Shown piece by piece: positions 1-10,364 of a stretch of 64,000 nucleotides of DNA. This DNA comes from Dryas octopetala (lineage: Eukaryota; Streptophyta; Magnoliopsida; Rosales; Rosaceae). A program made the position numbers and the translations under genes. The notes beneath the pieces were generated by a model. It was not told the origin of the DNA. It did no database searches and was given only the letters and a program-made list of their open reading frames with translations. Location: positions 994,501-1,058,500 of the forward strand of contig OY992839.1 in the NCBI GenBank assembly GCA_963921425.1, written 5' to 3'. Position 1 is the stretch's first letter. Each line of letters begins with the position of its first letter.

Positions 1-20
1 GAGAGAGAGAGAGAGAGAGC
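1..20. repeat. (GA)n microsatellite at window edge
   Basis: The window opens inside an uninterrupted GA dinucleotide run, so its true length is unknown. Several similar tracts recur in the window. Confidence 0.9.
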
Positions 21-380
21 ATATATTAAGATAAATAGAATAAATCGTTCACAAGTCATTATAAGAAACTTGGAAACCACTTGTCAATCAAAAAATAGAA
101 ACTTGGAATTTTGGAAAGGACTTGGTTAACGGAGTATGCCTTATAAATGCCCCTCTCTCTCTTGACTTTTCTTTTCAACGAAACAGAATTTATTTAATTA
201 TTAATCAAAAAGCAGTGTTTTAAAACGTGGCAATAATATCTGATTCATTAGCTTGTGATGAATGTAAATTGTCATACGCAACTTTGTCAAACTATGCATG
301 GACAACAAGAGTTGTATTGACTGCTTTAGGCAAATTTTTCAATACAAGCAAAAGAGGCAAAACTACATCAATCTTTAAAC

Positions 381-530
381 GAGTCTATTTTTGCTCATTA
401 CAAAAAAATAGTGGTGAGCATTACCACTATGATAGATGAGCGACACATATCACAAAAAAATAGTTAAATAATACATGTCACTCATCCATCATAATAGTAA
501 TGCTCACCATGATAAGCAAAAATAAATCCA
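381..530. mobile_element. Foldback MITE-like element, about 150 bp
   Basis: The two halves are reverse complements: the arm around 413-452 (reading GTGAGCATTACCACTATGAT) returns inverted around 470-508, with a second inverted segment (TATTTTTGC) at the outer ends and a short A-rich loop. Flanks 372-380 (TCTTTAAAC) and 531-539 (ACTTCAAAC) match at 7 of 9 positions, as expected for an aged 9-bp target-site duplication of a Mutator-like element. No coding capacity. Family assignment is inference. Confidence 0.6.
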
Positions 531-649
531 ACTTCAAACCATGCTACTCCACACTCACATTAATGAGAATGAGAGATGGAGGTTCAAAGTTCAAACACAA
601 CTTTTGGAAACCATAATTTTGATAGCATGTCATACATTCATATTTCTAA

Positions 650-802
650 GAGCTTCGGTACTTAACTTTGAGTATTATTTTATACTCATCACCAATCACA
701 TGAGTGCATAATATGGTTCACCATAAGAAAAAAGATGGTAAATCCCATCATAAACTCATGTAATTGATGATGAATACAAAATTGAGTACCCAATCATTTT
801 CC
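650..802. mobile_element. Mutator-type MITE with 9-bp TSD
   Basis: A foldback of about 153 bp. The left arm (GGTACTTAACTTTGAG, later CAATCACATGAGT) is matched in inverse by the right arm (GGTACTCAATTTTG, then CAATTACATGAGT). It is flanked by a perfect 9-bp direct repeat, TATTTCTAA, at 641-649 and 803-811. A 9-bp duplication is the Mutator superfamily hallmark. It is non-coding. Confidence 0.7.
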
Positions 803-880
803 TATTTCTAAAACTTAAAACCGAGAATGAGTTGACAATATATATCTAACTAATAGAAATAAAGTTGATACGGTAAATTG

Positions 881-885
<5 letters not shown>

Positions 886-939
<54 letters not shown>
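886..939. repeat. (GA)27 microsatellite in RKF3-like promoter
   Basis: Perfect GA tract of 54 bp, ending about 240 bp upstream of the receptor-kinase start codon. GA-rich promoter tracts can bind plant BBR/BPC GAGA-binding factors; that role here is inference. Its translation (Arg-Glu repeats) is not a protein. Confidence 0.9.
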
Positions 940-942
<3 letters not shown>

Positions 943-1176
943 GCTTGGGCCGGCTGAATCTCAAATAGACACAGACATGGGCCGGGATAAGATTAGGTGG
1001 TTTTGTAGGAAGGTGCCCGACAGCTTCTCTAAGCTCCTCTCCAACTCCTCAACTGTCAAACTGGCTGGCTGGACTGGACTGTCTAGCAGCAGTGGTTGCA
1101 GTTGAGAGACCACTTATTCAACTTCTCCACCTCCAAACACACCCTTTACTCCCATGAAACCCTAATCCCAACCCCA

Positions 1177-3126
1177 ATGTCCTCCTCTTTCTATATCCTC
1201 CAAATAGTGCTAGTACTATTCCTATTCCTATCCTCCTCCCCCACCCCAACTCTCTCCCAGTCCCAGCAAAACGGCACCGTCCCATGCCCTCTCAACTTCA
1301 CCATCCTCCGCGAGTTCGACCCGGGCTCTACCCGACCCAAGTTCGACCGCAACACTGAGTGCCAGTACATCCTCCAGAGCCTCCGACTCGTCGAGTCCCA
1401 CTTCCTCCAACTCACCGGGTCCTTCGTCCCCCCACCCAACACGTCCGAGTCCTGCTGGGCCGACTACCAAGCCCTAGCCTCCGACTTCGTCCCAGATTTC
1501 GACATTCGCGCCTCCTGTGGCTTCGAGACCAGCTGGATCTCCCAGGGCTGCATGAACATCACCACCAAGGCCCAATTCGAAGCCTTAGTGGGCAAGACCG
1601 CGCTAAACGACGTCGTCAACAACTGTAACCAGTCCCTCGAGAACAGCTCGCCTTGCGCTTCTTGCACCACCAGCTTGTCCAGCTTGCAGGCCTCGTATTT
1701 GACCGGCCCTTCAATCGGTAACGTCTCCGATTGCACGGCCTACCCGTCAATTTACGCGGCGGCTTTCGCGAACCAGTACGGACCGTCCGATACCGGCACC
1801 GTCAAGTGCTTGTTCTCGCTTGATTTCTCGGCGCAGAGCTCCGGTAAGAAGAAGAAAAAGACTGTGATTTTGGTTGTTTTGGTTGCTTGTGGTATTGGGT
1901 TGTTGGTTATAATTGGTGGAGTTTGGTTCTTGTGGCATAAGTATGATCAATTTAAGTTCAAGAAGAGGCAAAAGGATTATAATGATAAAATTGAGAGGGG
2001 TTTGGGCTCTGCTTTAGAATCAATTAGTGGAAGTACTACTTTGGTTAAGTTTCAGTTTGATGATATTGTTAAGGCAACTAAGAATTTCTCTAGGGACAAT
2101 ATAATTGGGAGGGGAGGCTATGGAAATGTGTATAAGGGCATTTTGGCTGATGGGTCTGAAGTTGCATTGAAGAGGTTCAAGAATTGTTCGGCTGCTGGTG
2201 ATGCGAATTTCGCTCACGAGGTTGAGGTGATTGCTAGTGTTAGGCATGTGAATCTTGTTGCTTTGAGAGGTTATTGTACTGCAACTACTGCTTTAGTGGG
2301 TCACCAGAGGATCATTGTGTGTGATTTGATGAAGAATGGAAGTCTTCATGACCATTTGTTCGGGTCCTTTGAGAACAAGCTTAGTTGGCCAATTCGTCAA
2401 AGGATTGCATTGGGGACAGCAAGGGGATTGGCTTATTTGCATTATGGGGCTCAACCAGCTATTATCCATAGAGATATTAAAGCTAATAACATACTTTTGG
2501 ATGAGACGTTCGAGGCCAAGGTGGCGGATTTTGGACTTGCAAAGTTTACTCCTGAGGGAATGACGCATTTGAGCACCAGGGTGGCTGGAACAATGGGTTA
2601 TCTTGCTCCGGAGTATGCATTGTATGGTCAGTTGACGGAGAAAAGTGACGTGTATAGCTTCGGTGTCGTGCTTCTCGAGCTTTTGAGTGGAAAGAAAGCG
2701 CTCCATGTGAGCAATGATAACCAGCCCTCCCTTGTGACTGATTGGGCATGGTCATTGGTGCGAAAGGGAAGAGTTTTGGATGTTGTTGAAGATGGTATGC
2801 CAGAGCAGGGTGCACCCGAAGTTTTAGAGAAGTATGTATTAATTGCTGTTCTTTGTTCTCATCCACAGTTGTATGCTAGGCCAACAATGGATCAGGTTGT
2901 AAAAATGTTGGAAACAGACTTGGTAGTTCCCTCAATCCCTGAAAGACCAATTCCCCTTGTGGCTGAGATTGATGATATTGAAAGATCTACAAGCAGCAGT
3001 GGCTCATATCAGCTCTCCAGTTCAGCTGGTTACCAGACTTATACATTTGAAGGTCGCCTCCCTTCTGACCATAAGGAAGATGCGGAAAGTTCCTGTTCTA
3101 GAACAGAAGGATTGCGAGTTAATTAA
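1177..3126 (+). CDS. RKF3: SPARK-domain receptor-like kinase, RKF3-like
   Basis: An intronless gene for a 649-residue membrane receptor kinase. It opens with a hydrophobic signal peptide (about residues 5-25), then a Cys-rich, N-glycosylation-rich SPARK-type ectodomain (CPLNF, SCGFETSWISQGCMNIT, SPCASC), a Lys-rich stop followed by a membrane helix (about 228-250), and a cytoplasmic Ser/Thr kinase. The kinase is intact: GRGGYGNVYKG loop near 310, Lys332, HRD with Asp433, DFG Asp451, APE Glu479. RKF3 is the closest family member known to me; its ligand is not defined. The in-frame reading extends upstream to 1096, but only from a TTG codon; ATG 1177 places the signal peptide first. The ectodomain half is GC-rich with C-ending codons, whereas the sequence after about 1850 is A/T-ending. 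Confidence 0.9.
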   Translation: MSSSFYILQIVLVLFLFLSSSPTPTLSQSQQNGTVPCPLNFTILREFDPGSTRPKFDRNTECQYILQSLRLVESHFLQLTGSFVPPPNTSESCWADYQALASDFVPDFDIRASCGFETSWISQGCMNITTKAQFEALVGKTALNDVVNNCNQSLENSSPCASCTTSLSSLQASYLTGPSIGNVSDCTAYPSIYAAAFANQYGPSDTGTVKCLFSLDFSAQSSGKKKKKTVILVVLVACGIGLLVIIGGVWFLWHKYDQFKFKKRQKDYNDKIERGLGSALESISGSTTLVKFQFDDIVKATKNFSRDNIIGRGGYGNVYKGILADGSEVALKRFKNCSAAGDANFAHEVEVIASVRHVNLVALRGYCTATTALVGHQRIIVCDLMKNGSLHDHLFGSFENKLSWPIRQRIALGTARGLAYLHYGAQPAIIHRDIKANNILLDETFEAKVADFGLAKFTPEGMTHLSTRVAGTMGYLAPEYALYGQLTEKSDVYSFGVVLLELLSGKKALHVSNDNQPSLVTDWAWSLVRKGRVLDVVEDGMPEQGAPEVLEKYVLIAVLCSHPQLYARPTMDQVVKMLETDLVVPSIPERPIPLVAEIDDIERSTSSSGSYQLSSSAGYQTYTFEGRLPSDHKEDAESSCSRTEGLRVN

Positions 3127-5045
3127 CTGGACTGGAGAGGAGTTTCAACTCTTTAACAGAGATTCCACTAATTGGTATGCTCACCCAATTTGTTTGTTGT
3201 CCAAGTTTTATGGTTTCCAAATTTGTGACCAAATGCCCCACTGTAAAGATAAATAGATGTATGATTAAAGTTGATTCTTTATTTAAGTAGAATACAACAC
3301 GTTACACATTTTTGCTGTCAGACTTGCCACTCTCCTTTGTTACTTGATCCCTAATACACATAAATAGAAAGATGTAAATATTGCACTTGTATCATAGTTG
3401 GCACCGTGATTAAGATGATGGAGTTGCAGCTAAATGTGATGTTTGTTGAGATGTGATGTCCTTTTCCTAAGAAAACTTCAAAGTTCTATGTGTATACCGT
3501 GCATGCATATTTACTGAGATGTGGAATTTTCTTTTTGGTCCATGAGATGGTGGTCATTGTCTTTGGTCTTGGTTATTTAAACATGGACTGGTTGGTATAT
3601 ATGCCGAACTGTGTATTTGATAGTTCAAATTTCCCTGTAAAAAATTCCTAATGGTCCTGACTTGGCAGAATTGGAAAAGACACTCCCTTGGTACTTTGCA
3701 TCATTGTCATGTAGACAAAATGGAGGACAAGGTAGGATCTAATGGCTTTCATCATATTTGCTAATCAACCTTCTAGTTTTGATAGTTGAAATTATTGTCA
3801 GAGATGTGAACAATCTCATAGCTGGCCCTGTACTATTTTAAGTCCGGGCTTGATCTCTGTCTCTGTAAATGCAATTTATTCAAAAATGAATATGATTAGT
3901 CAGCTTCACAGTTCACATGCCAATATCTTGGGACCAGATTCTCTTATTTTCAATCACTCACTGGTTTAGACTTTAGAGTTTCTTTTCAAGTTTGAGTAGC
4001 TGTTCCAAATGGACTGAAAGACTGCAAGTACTAGTTTAATAGATTAAATGCAGATTTATAAATCTGTCGTTTAATTTGAATTTGAGCCTCTATCTCATTT
4101 TTGGGGTTACAGACAAGTGAAGAAGCCCTAGTACAACGTGGGCATGTGATGCTCACATCCTAACCAACTTAAATAAAGGCTGCAATAGGCCATGATTGTT
4201 GGATCTAACCAGAATAGAAAATTAAAAAGATGTGAGCCTCAAAAGCTCTGTTAACTAGGTTTCTATTTCTATTGAAGGTGAAAATGGTGAATGCAATAAA
4301 AAGTTGCCTTGATAAATTATTTTGTAGTTGGATTTGCTTTCTAATGTTGTTCATGTAGAACCAAGAAGGGGAGCTCAAACTAACAATCAAAAGTGAACTT
4401 TGTTTGAACTCAAAAAAAAAAAAAAGTGAACTTTGTGGTAGCTAAAGAATGGTGGTTCAATCTTAAATGATTGAAAAGTCTTGTTGCAAAAATATGAGTA
4501 AAAGCTATTTTTAATCTTTAATGTAACTGCAATAAATATCACAAGGCAATGGTAAATTCTCTTACCAACCAATCTGCCATTATTACATTGTAAATCAAAA
4601 CCAATAATTTTGAGATTTACAACTATCAATGCAATTATTAGAAAAATTGGATTTTCTTATCAATGGACCCAAAAAAATTTTCCACCAAAGAACAAAGAAA
4701 GAAAAAAGTTGATCATATCATCATATACTGGCAGCTACTCCACGGATCTGCCACTTAAATTACTAGGTACAGATCTCTTGTCCCCAATTCCCCATGTCAC
4801 ATCCTGTCTCTTCTCTCAAATTTTTGAAAAAATAAATATTATTTTTAAGTAAAATAAGAATTAAGAAAGTGCCCACAAAAGCAGCAATGAGAGAGGGAAC
4901 ATGGAGGGACCAGTAGCTGTGGTTCTTGATGTTCTTCCAATCTCTTCTAGTGAAAAGAAAAAAAAATCACGTGCCATTAATAAATAACCATTTTACCTAC
5001 TTTCTTGGATCTGAGAATCCCCAGAATCTTCAAAGACAGAGCATA
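3127..5045. other. Intergenic, no gene seen
   Basis: Holds the 3' flank of the receptor kinase and AT-rich spacer with poly-A runs. Short open frames on both strands lack family resemblance or splice support. Confidence 0.6.
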
Positions 5046-5562
5046 AACGATTGCTTTTTATGTTTTATCCTTTTTACAATTCTTCCGTGTTTATGTGAAA
5101 CCTGAAAATATGTTTTTGTTTCCTAATTTGTTTGTCAGAAAACGACAAAGATTCGTTCAATTCGGTACATTATTATATTCTATTATTGAACTAATGCTGT
5201 GATGCACACAGTGCCTAGCCAGCAATCATAGCAAACTTGAGCAAGTCAAGTTTTAACCAACTGGGCACAAAAATTGCCTACTTTCCAGCTCTTCTTTTTC
5301 GGTCAAAACTTTCCATCTCTTTTATTAAAATTAAATCAAGCTGACAAGCTCTATCAGTAAGAAAAGGCAGTGTAGAATTGTAGATCAAACTTGGAAGTTC
5401 AAAAAGGAACATACTTTAATACTTTAGTAGAAAAATTTTAACAACCCTCATGGCATATTGTCCTCTCAGGAGTTTAAGAGAAAAAGAGATTTTCTTAGTT
5501 TCCGTTATTTCATAGTTGCTTGCTCACAGTACCCATCTCTTTTTATCTGCTTCTCTTTGCCA

Positions 5563-5570
5563 TTTATAAA
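5563..5570 (+). promoter_or_regulatory. TATA box, transporter copy 1
   Basis: TTTATAAA about 50 bp before the start codon, inside a promoter conserved in the second copy. Confidence 0.55.
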
Positions 5571-5615
5571 ACATTCATAGAGAGATAGTGGGGAGGTGTG
5601 TATAATCAGGCAGAC

Positions 5616-8600
5616 ATGGCCATCAGAGAGGATCCAGAGAATGCTGGGGGACAGAACATAAGAGAACCACTCGTAAGGAGGGCTGTTGAAGAAGGATCAG
5701 CTCATGAAAGCCAATGGATGGTTTACCTCAGCACATTTGTTGCAGTTTGTGGCTCTTATGAATTTGGATGCTGTGTAAGTGCTTACTATGCATTTGGATT
5801 TTTTCTCTTTGTTCTTTTCATTGATGCAGCAGCAAAATTGTGATCTTTGGACAAGCAAATTGTTTTGATATGGTTTTGTGAATTTGTTTTGACACTCTTG
5901 TGTGGCTTCCAGGTGGGTTATTCATCACCTACTCAGTCTGCCATCAGGGCAGATCTCGATTTATCATTAGGAGAGGTATGCAAGTGATTAGAACACCTAT
6001 ATAACTGTTCTGTCAATATTTCTATCAGAGCTTTTTCCTTGGGATATGTAAGTTCATGAGTAGAAATCCGTATATGATATTGTAGCGTATGACTAAGAGT
6101 TTGCATTGTGGCACTATTTACTTTCATTGAATTCATGCTTTCGAGCCATTGCTTTCAATGTCTGAGGTGCTATAGTGAAGCAGACTCACATAGAGTGAAA
6201 AGTTTTGGATTCAAGAAACAAAAATAAAAATTAATTCCTGAACTGAATTAGAGTGTTGAGAGTAAAATGGGAGAAGGTTTTGAAGGAATTGGGTAAACAT
6301 TCAGCATATAAGTTAGCAAATTTTCTTTCAATTAACTTGCTGGATGTTACTTTAAATGTTAAAGAACAACCTTTTAATTTTGATCTTGACAACTTTTCTC
6401 TCTTCCTGATCTGTATGCAGTATTCAGTGTTTGGCTCCATTTTGACATTTGGTGCAATGATAGGTGCTATCACAATTGGTCCCATTGCTGATTTTCTTGG
6501 TCGAAAAGGGGTAAGAATTGGGAAATTTTGTTGAATATATAGGACACACCACTTATTCAGAAAGTTTAGCAGTAAATTAATTCTGTTGCCATTCATATTC
6601 AATATCTAACCATATTTTCACTGTGAAATTGTATGCAGGCCATGAGAATGTCCTGTGCTTTCTGTGTTGCAGGTTGGCTTGCTATTTACTTTTCCCAGGT
6701 TTGTATTATTTCTCTTGAAATTTCTCTGTGCTTTTACCTACTAAACAAATATTATCCTCAAGGTGACCTTATTCATATTCTCTATCTTATGTCTATTAAA
6801 GGGGCCTGTGCCTCTGGACATTGGGAGACTGGCAACCGGATATGGAATGGGAGCCTTTTCATATGTGGTGAGTTGTTACCCTCTATAATTTGAGTAATCT
6901 GTGAGACCACAATAAGAATGAAAGTACTTAACATTTTATTCCTGAGATAAGTATCATTTCAATACATGTTATTAACAAAGTTTGATGCAATATTGGATGG
7001 ATGATAAGGTACCTGTTTTCGTAGCTGAAATTGCACCCAAACAACTTCGTGGAAGACTAACTGCCTTAAATCAGGTAAACAAGTAATAAGAAATGCAAGC
7101 AAGAGCCAACAGATTATACCAATTATCTCACAAACAAACTATACGGTTTTGCATCATATCTAACTTCTTATTTTTTTTCCTTTAATTTTTTATTTTACAG
7201 TTAATGATCGTTGCTGGAGTGTCTATTTCCTTCATAATTGGGATAGTTGTAAGTTGGAGGACTTTAGCATTAATAGGTGAGTTTCTTAGACAAGTTGTGC
7301 TTGTAACTCGAATACCCTATGCTATTGAATAGAGTGGCAGAGGGCTCATGTGTGTGGTGATTGCAGGACTTGTTCCATGTGCTGTGACTCTTTTCGGTCT
7401 CTTTTTCATTCCTGAGTCTCCAAGATGGTTGGTAAGAAATTACTTTTCTTGATTTTTTTTTTTATTTAATGGCTACATTCAACAAAATGAAGACATAGGT
7501 TATGGCCTCACCATGAACGCAGGCAAAGGCAGGACGCCATAAAGATTTTGAAGTTGCACTGCAGAAACTTCGTGGCAAAGATGCCGATGTATCTGATGAG
7601 GCAGCAGAAATCCAGGTTCTTATCTCCAACTCCTGAGCTCCACCTCTTAACCCACATTGACAATATGTTAGAGCAATTGAAAGTTCATTTATGTAAAGAA
7701 TACCATGTACCTTGACAGGATTATATAACAACTCTTGACCGGCTCCCTAAAGCCAAATTGCTGGATTTGTTTCAAAGGAGATACCTGCGCTCACTCATTG
7801 TAATAGCTTCTCTCTACACCATTTGTATAGTCAGATTTATGATTTATCTTTCTTTGCTTTGAGTTCATGTTTCTTTGCTATTCTTAATATTGTTATTTTT
7901 TTTTTATCAGATTGCAGTTGGGTTGATGGTCTGTCAACAACTGGGGGGAATCAACGGGGTTTGTTTCTATGTCAGCGATATTTTTGTGCAAGCAGGTACA
8001 AAGACCCTACTTTAATAAAGAATAGCTTGGCATTCTGAGTTTATGACACTACTATAATCTATATTTTTAGTATCTACAACTTCAATGACTCTCTTTATAT
8101 TTCATCTTCCTGAGTGCAAATTGAATTGTTCACTTAAAGCAGACAATCTTGTTCTACAATTGAAATGAAAATATTCTATTTGAACCATCTCAGGATTTTC
8201 TTCAAGTGTCGGGACTATAACCTACGCTATTCTTCAGGTTCTAAATTCTTACTGAGACAGCTCTTGGAATTTTTTTAATTTCTCCTCATTAGGAGCATCT
8301 TGATGTGGTTCTGTTTTACAGGTTGTGGTTACTGGCCTTGGTGCAGCCGTAATGGATAAAGCAGGAAGAAAGCCTCTAATTTTGGTAAATTAGACTAATT
8401 AGTGCACTTCAGTCTTAGTTCTGAGAATTTTCTGAGACAAATTTCTATTCATATGTGGAAGGTTTAACTTTTTCCATTTTACTCTAGACTTCTGCATCAG
8501 GGTTGGTACTTGGCTGCGTCCTGACTGCCATTTCATTCTTTCTGAAGGTAATCCTCAAACATCTCTCTGTTTAGGTTTGTCCAACAATAATATATATGAC

Positions 8601-9370
8601 ACGAAACCTCTCTGTGAACCAGGTTCATGGATGGGCAACCGAGGCTTCTCCCATACTTGCTGTAACAGGCATACTGGTAATTTATTAACCTTGTTGAAAC
8701 ATATTATCCACACATTTTGGCCTCTCTTTAAATCTAAGTTTGCAATTTTTCTCCTTGCATTCTTTAACAATTAGTGTCTGGATTCAGGTCTTCATAGGAT
8801 CCTTTTCAATAGGAATGGGAGCAGTTCCATGGGTTATCATGTCTGAGGTATATACACTTTGCAAGATTTACTCATTTATCTGTCCATGATTGATCATGTC
8901 ACCCAATCTAAAGAAATTTCTATTTGCTGCAGATATTCCCTATAAATATTAAAGGACAGGCTGGAAGCTTAGCAACTTTAGTGAACTGGTTTGGTGCATG
9001 GTTGTGTTCCTACACTTTCAACTATCTTATGAGTTGGAGCACTTATGGTAAATAGAATCAGCATTTTCTTTTCTTATTCTATTATGAGGAGTCATATTTA
9101 GTAGAGTAAAATTATAAAGAAAGCTGATTACATGGGTATTACAATTCTTCTGTTTTGAAAGCTAAGTACATAAATAGAGTTTTTCAGATACAGCACTGTC
9201 ATGTTACTGGTTGTGGGTATGATTCTCAACAATTTACTTGTATGTGATTTTCAGGTACCTTCATTCTGTATGCAGCAATCAATTGTCTGGCTGTATTGTT
9301 TGTGATTGTGATGGTACCTGAAACAAAGGGGAAAACCCTGGAACAAATCCAAGGATCCATTAACAAATAG
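5616..9370 (+). CDS. ERD6-like sugar transporter, copy 1
   Basis: An MFS monosaccharide transporter of 471 residues with twelve predicted helices; ERD6-like proteins mostly sit in the tonoplast and move hexoses by H+ symport or facilitated diffusion. Exons: 5616-5774, 5913-5975, 6421-6510, 6639-6698, 6802-6867, 7009-7074, 7201-7276, 7367-7431, 7523-7615, 7719-7799, 7911-7995, 8194-8237, 8322-8384, 8488-8547, 8623-8676, 8788-8847, 8933-9047, 9255-9370. All introns are GT-AG and phases agree. Signatures: [16 protein letters not shown] in loop 2-3, PESPRW after helix 6, QQLGGING in helix 7, DKAGRKPL, and PETKGKTLE at the C-terminus. ERD6-like 7 (At2g48020) is the best match known to me and is also expected by neighbourhood. 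It forms a tandem pair with the next gene. Confidence 0.93.
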
Positions 9371-9380
9371 AGAATTGAAG

Positions 9381-9420
9381 GAAGACATAAGAAAAGAAAT
9401 GAAGACATAAGAAAAGAAAT
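9381..9420 (+). repeat. 20-bp tandem duplication after copy 1 stop
   Basis: Two adjacent copies of GAAGACATAAGAAAAGAAAT lie ten bases after the stop codon. The second transporter has only a single diverged version, so this arose after the gene duplication. Confidence 0.8.
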
Positions 9421-10310
9421 GAAGACCACTCTTTGTGGGTATTTCTCATTGAAAATTTTGACAGCTCAATTCAGCAACTTGGTTGCTGGAGGACCCTTCA
9501 GAGGAATCAGAACCACAAGAATATTGTATTGCTATTTTTTTTGGGAATAATAAGATTGATTTGTGCCAGAACTAGTTTTTCATTCGTTGTATGAAAAATT
9601 GCCATTTCGTTTTTTGCTTTTTTTTAGCTGATACTATTGTTGAAGTAAGTTTACACTTAACAGCATCTCTTACAAACACAAAAAACAGAAACTGAAACAA
9701 AAACCAACAAATAGACAATCTGATTATTGAAAAAATAATAGGAGAATCGTTTTTACAAGTCCGACCAAGAATAAAAAAACGAATCATTTTTTTATAATAA
9801 TGTATTAGTTAATCCTAACCATAGTACAACAAAATTTCATTAATTAATCACAAAAGCATTACAACGATTTGTTTTTATTCTTATGTGAAAGCCGAAACAT
9901 GTTTTCTTCCTTATTTAATTTGTCCAAAAAGACAGAGACTCATTTCAATACGGCAGATTTACTATATTGTCGTTTACTGAAGTAGATGCTGTGGTGCGCA
10001 CACTGCCTAGTCAGCGATCATAGCAGACTAGTCTGACTAGAGCAAGTCAAATTTTTAACCAATTGGGCACAAGAATTGCCTACAATTTGGCTCTTTTGCT
10101 TTAAAGCAGTCACTGTCGGTAAGAGGGCAGAGATCAGTCGAACTCACAAGTTCAAATAAGGTATTATAGAAAAATTGTAACAACACTTCTGGCATAATGG
10201 CATCTCAAGAGTTTGTGCCTATAAGAATATAACAGATTTTCTGGGTTTCCATTATATTGTAGTTGCTTGCTCACAGTACCCATCTCTTTTGTATGTGCTT
10301 CTCTTTGCCA
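9421..10310. other. Spacer between transporter copies
   Basis: Holds the 3' flank of copy 1, the unit junction near 9866, and the promoter of copy 2, which aligns with about 5050-5560 upstream of copy 1. No other gene seen. Confidence 0.7.
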
Positions 10311-10320
10311 TTTATATAAA
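10311..10320 (+). promoter_or_regulatory. TATA box, transporter copy 2
   Basis: TTTATATAAA at the position equivalent to the copy 1 TATA box, about 50 bp before the start codon. It has two extra bases relative to copy 1. Confidence 0.55.
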
Positions 10321-10364
10321 ACATTCATAGAGAGATAGTGGGAGTTGTATATAATCAGGAAGCC

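Noticed and set aside
878..1105. Open frame of repeated Arg-Glu followed by a Cys-rich tail
   Set aside because: It is a translation of the GA microsatellite and promoter of the receptor kinase; no gene support.
1359..1628. Pro/His/Arg-rich frame on the plus strand
   Set aside because: Out-of-frame shadow of the GC-rich receptor-kinase ectodomain.
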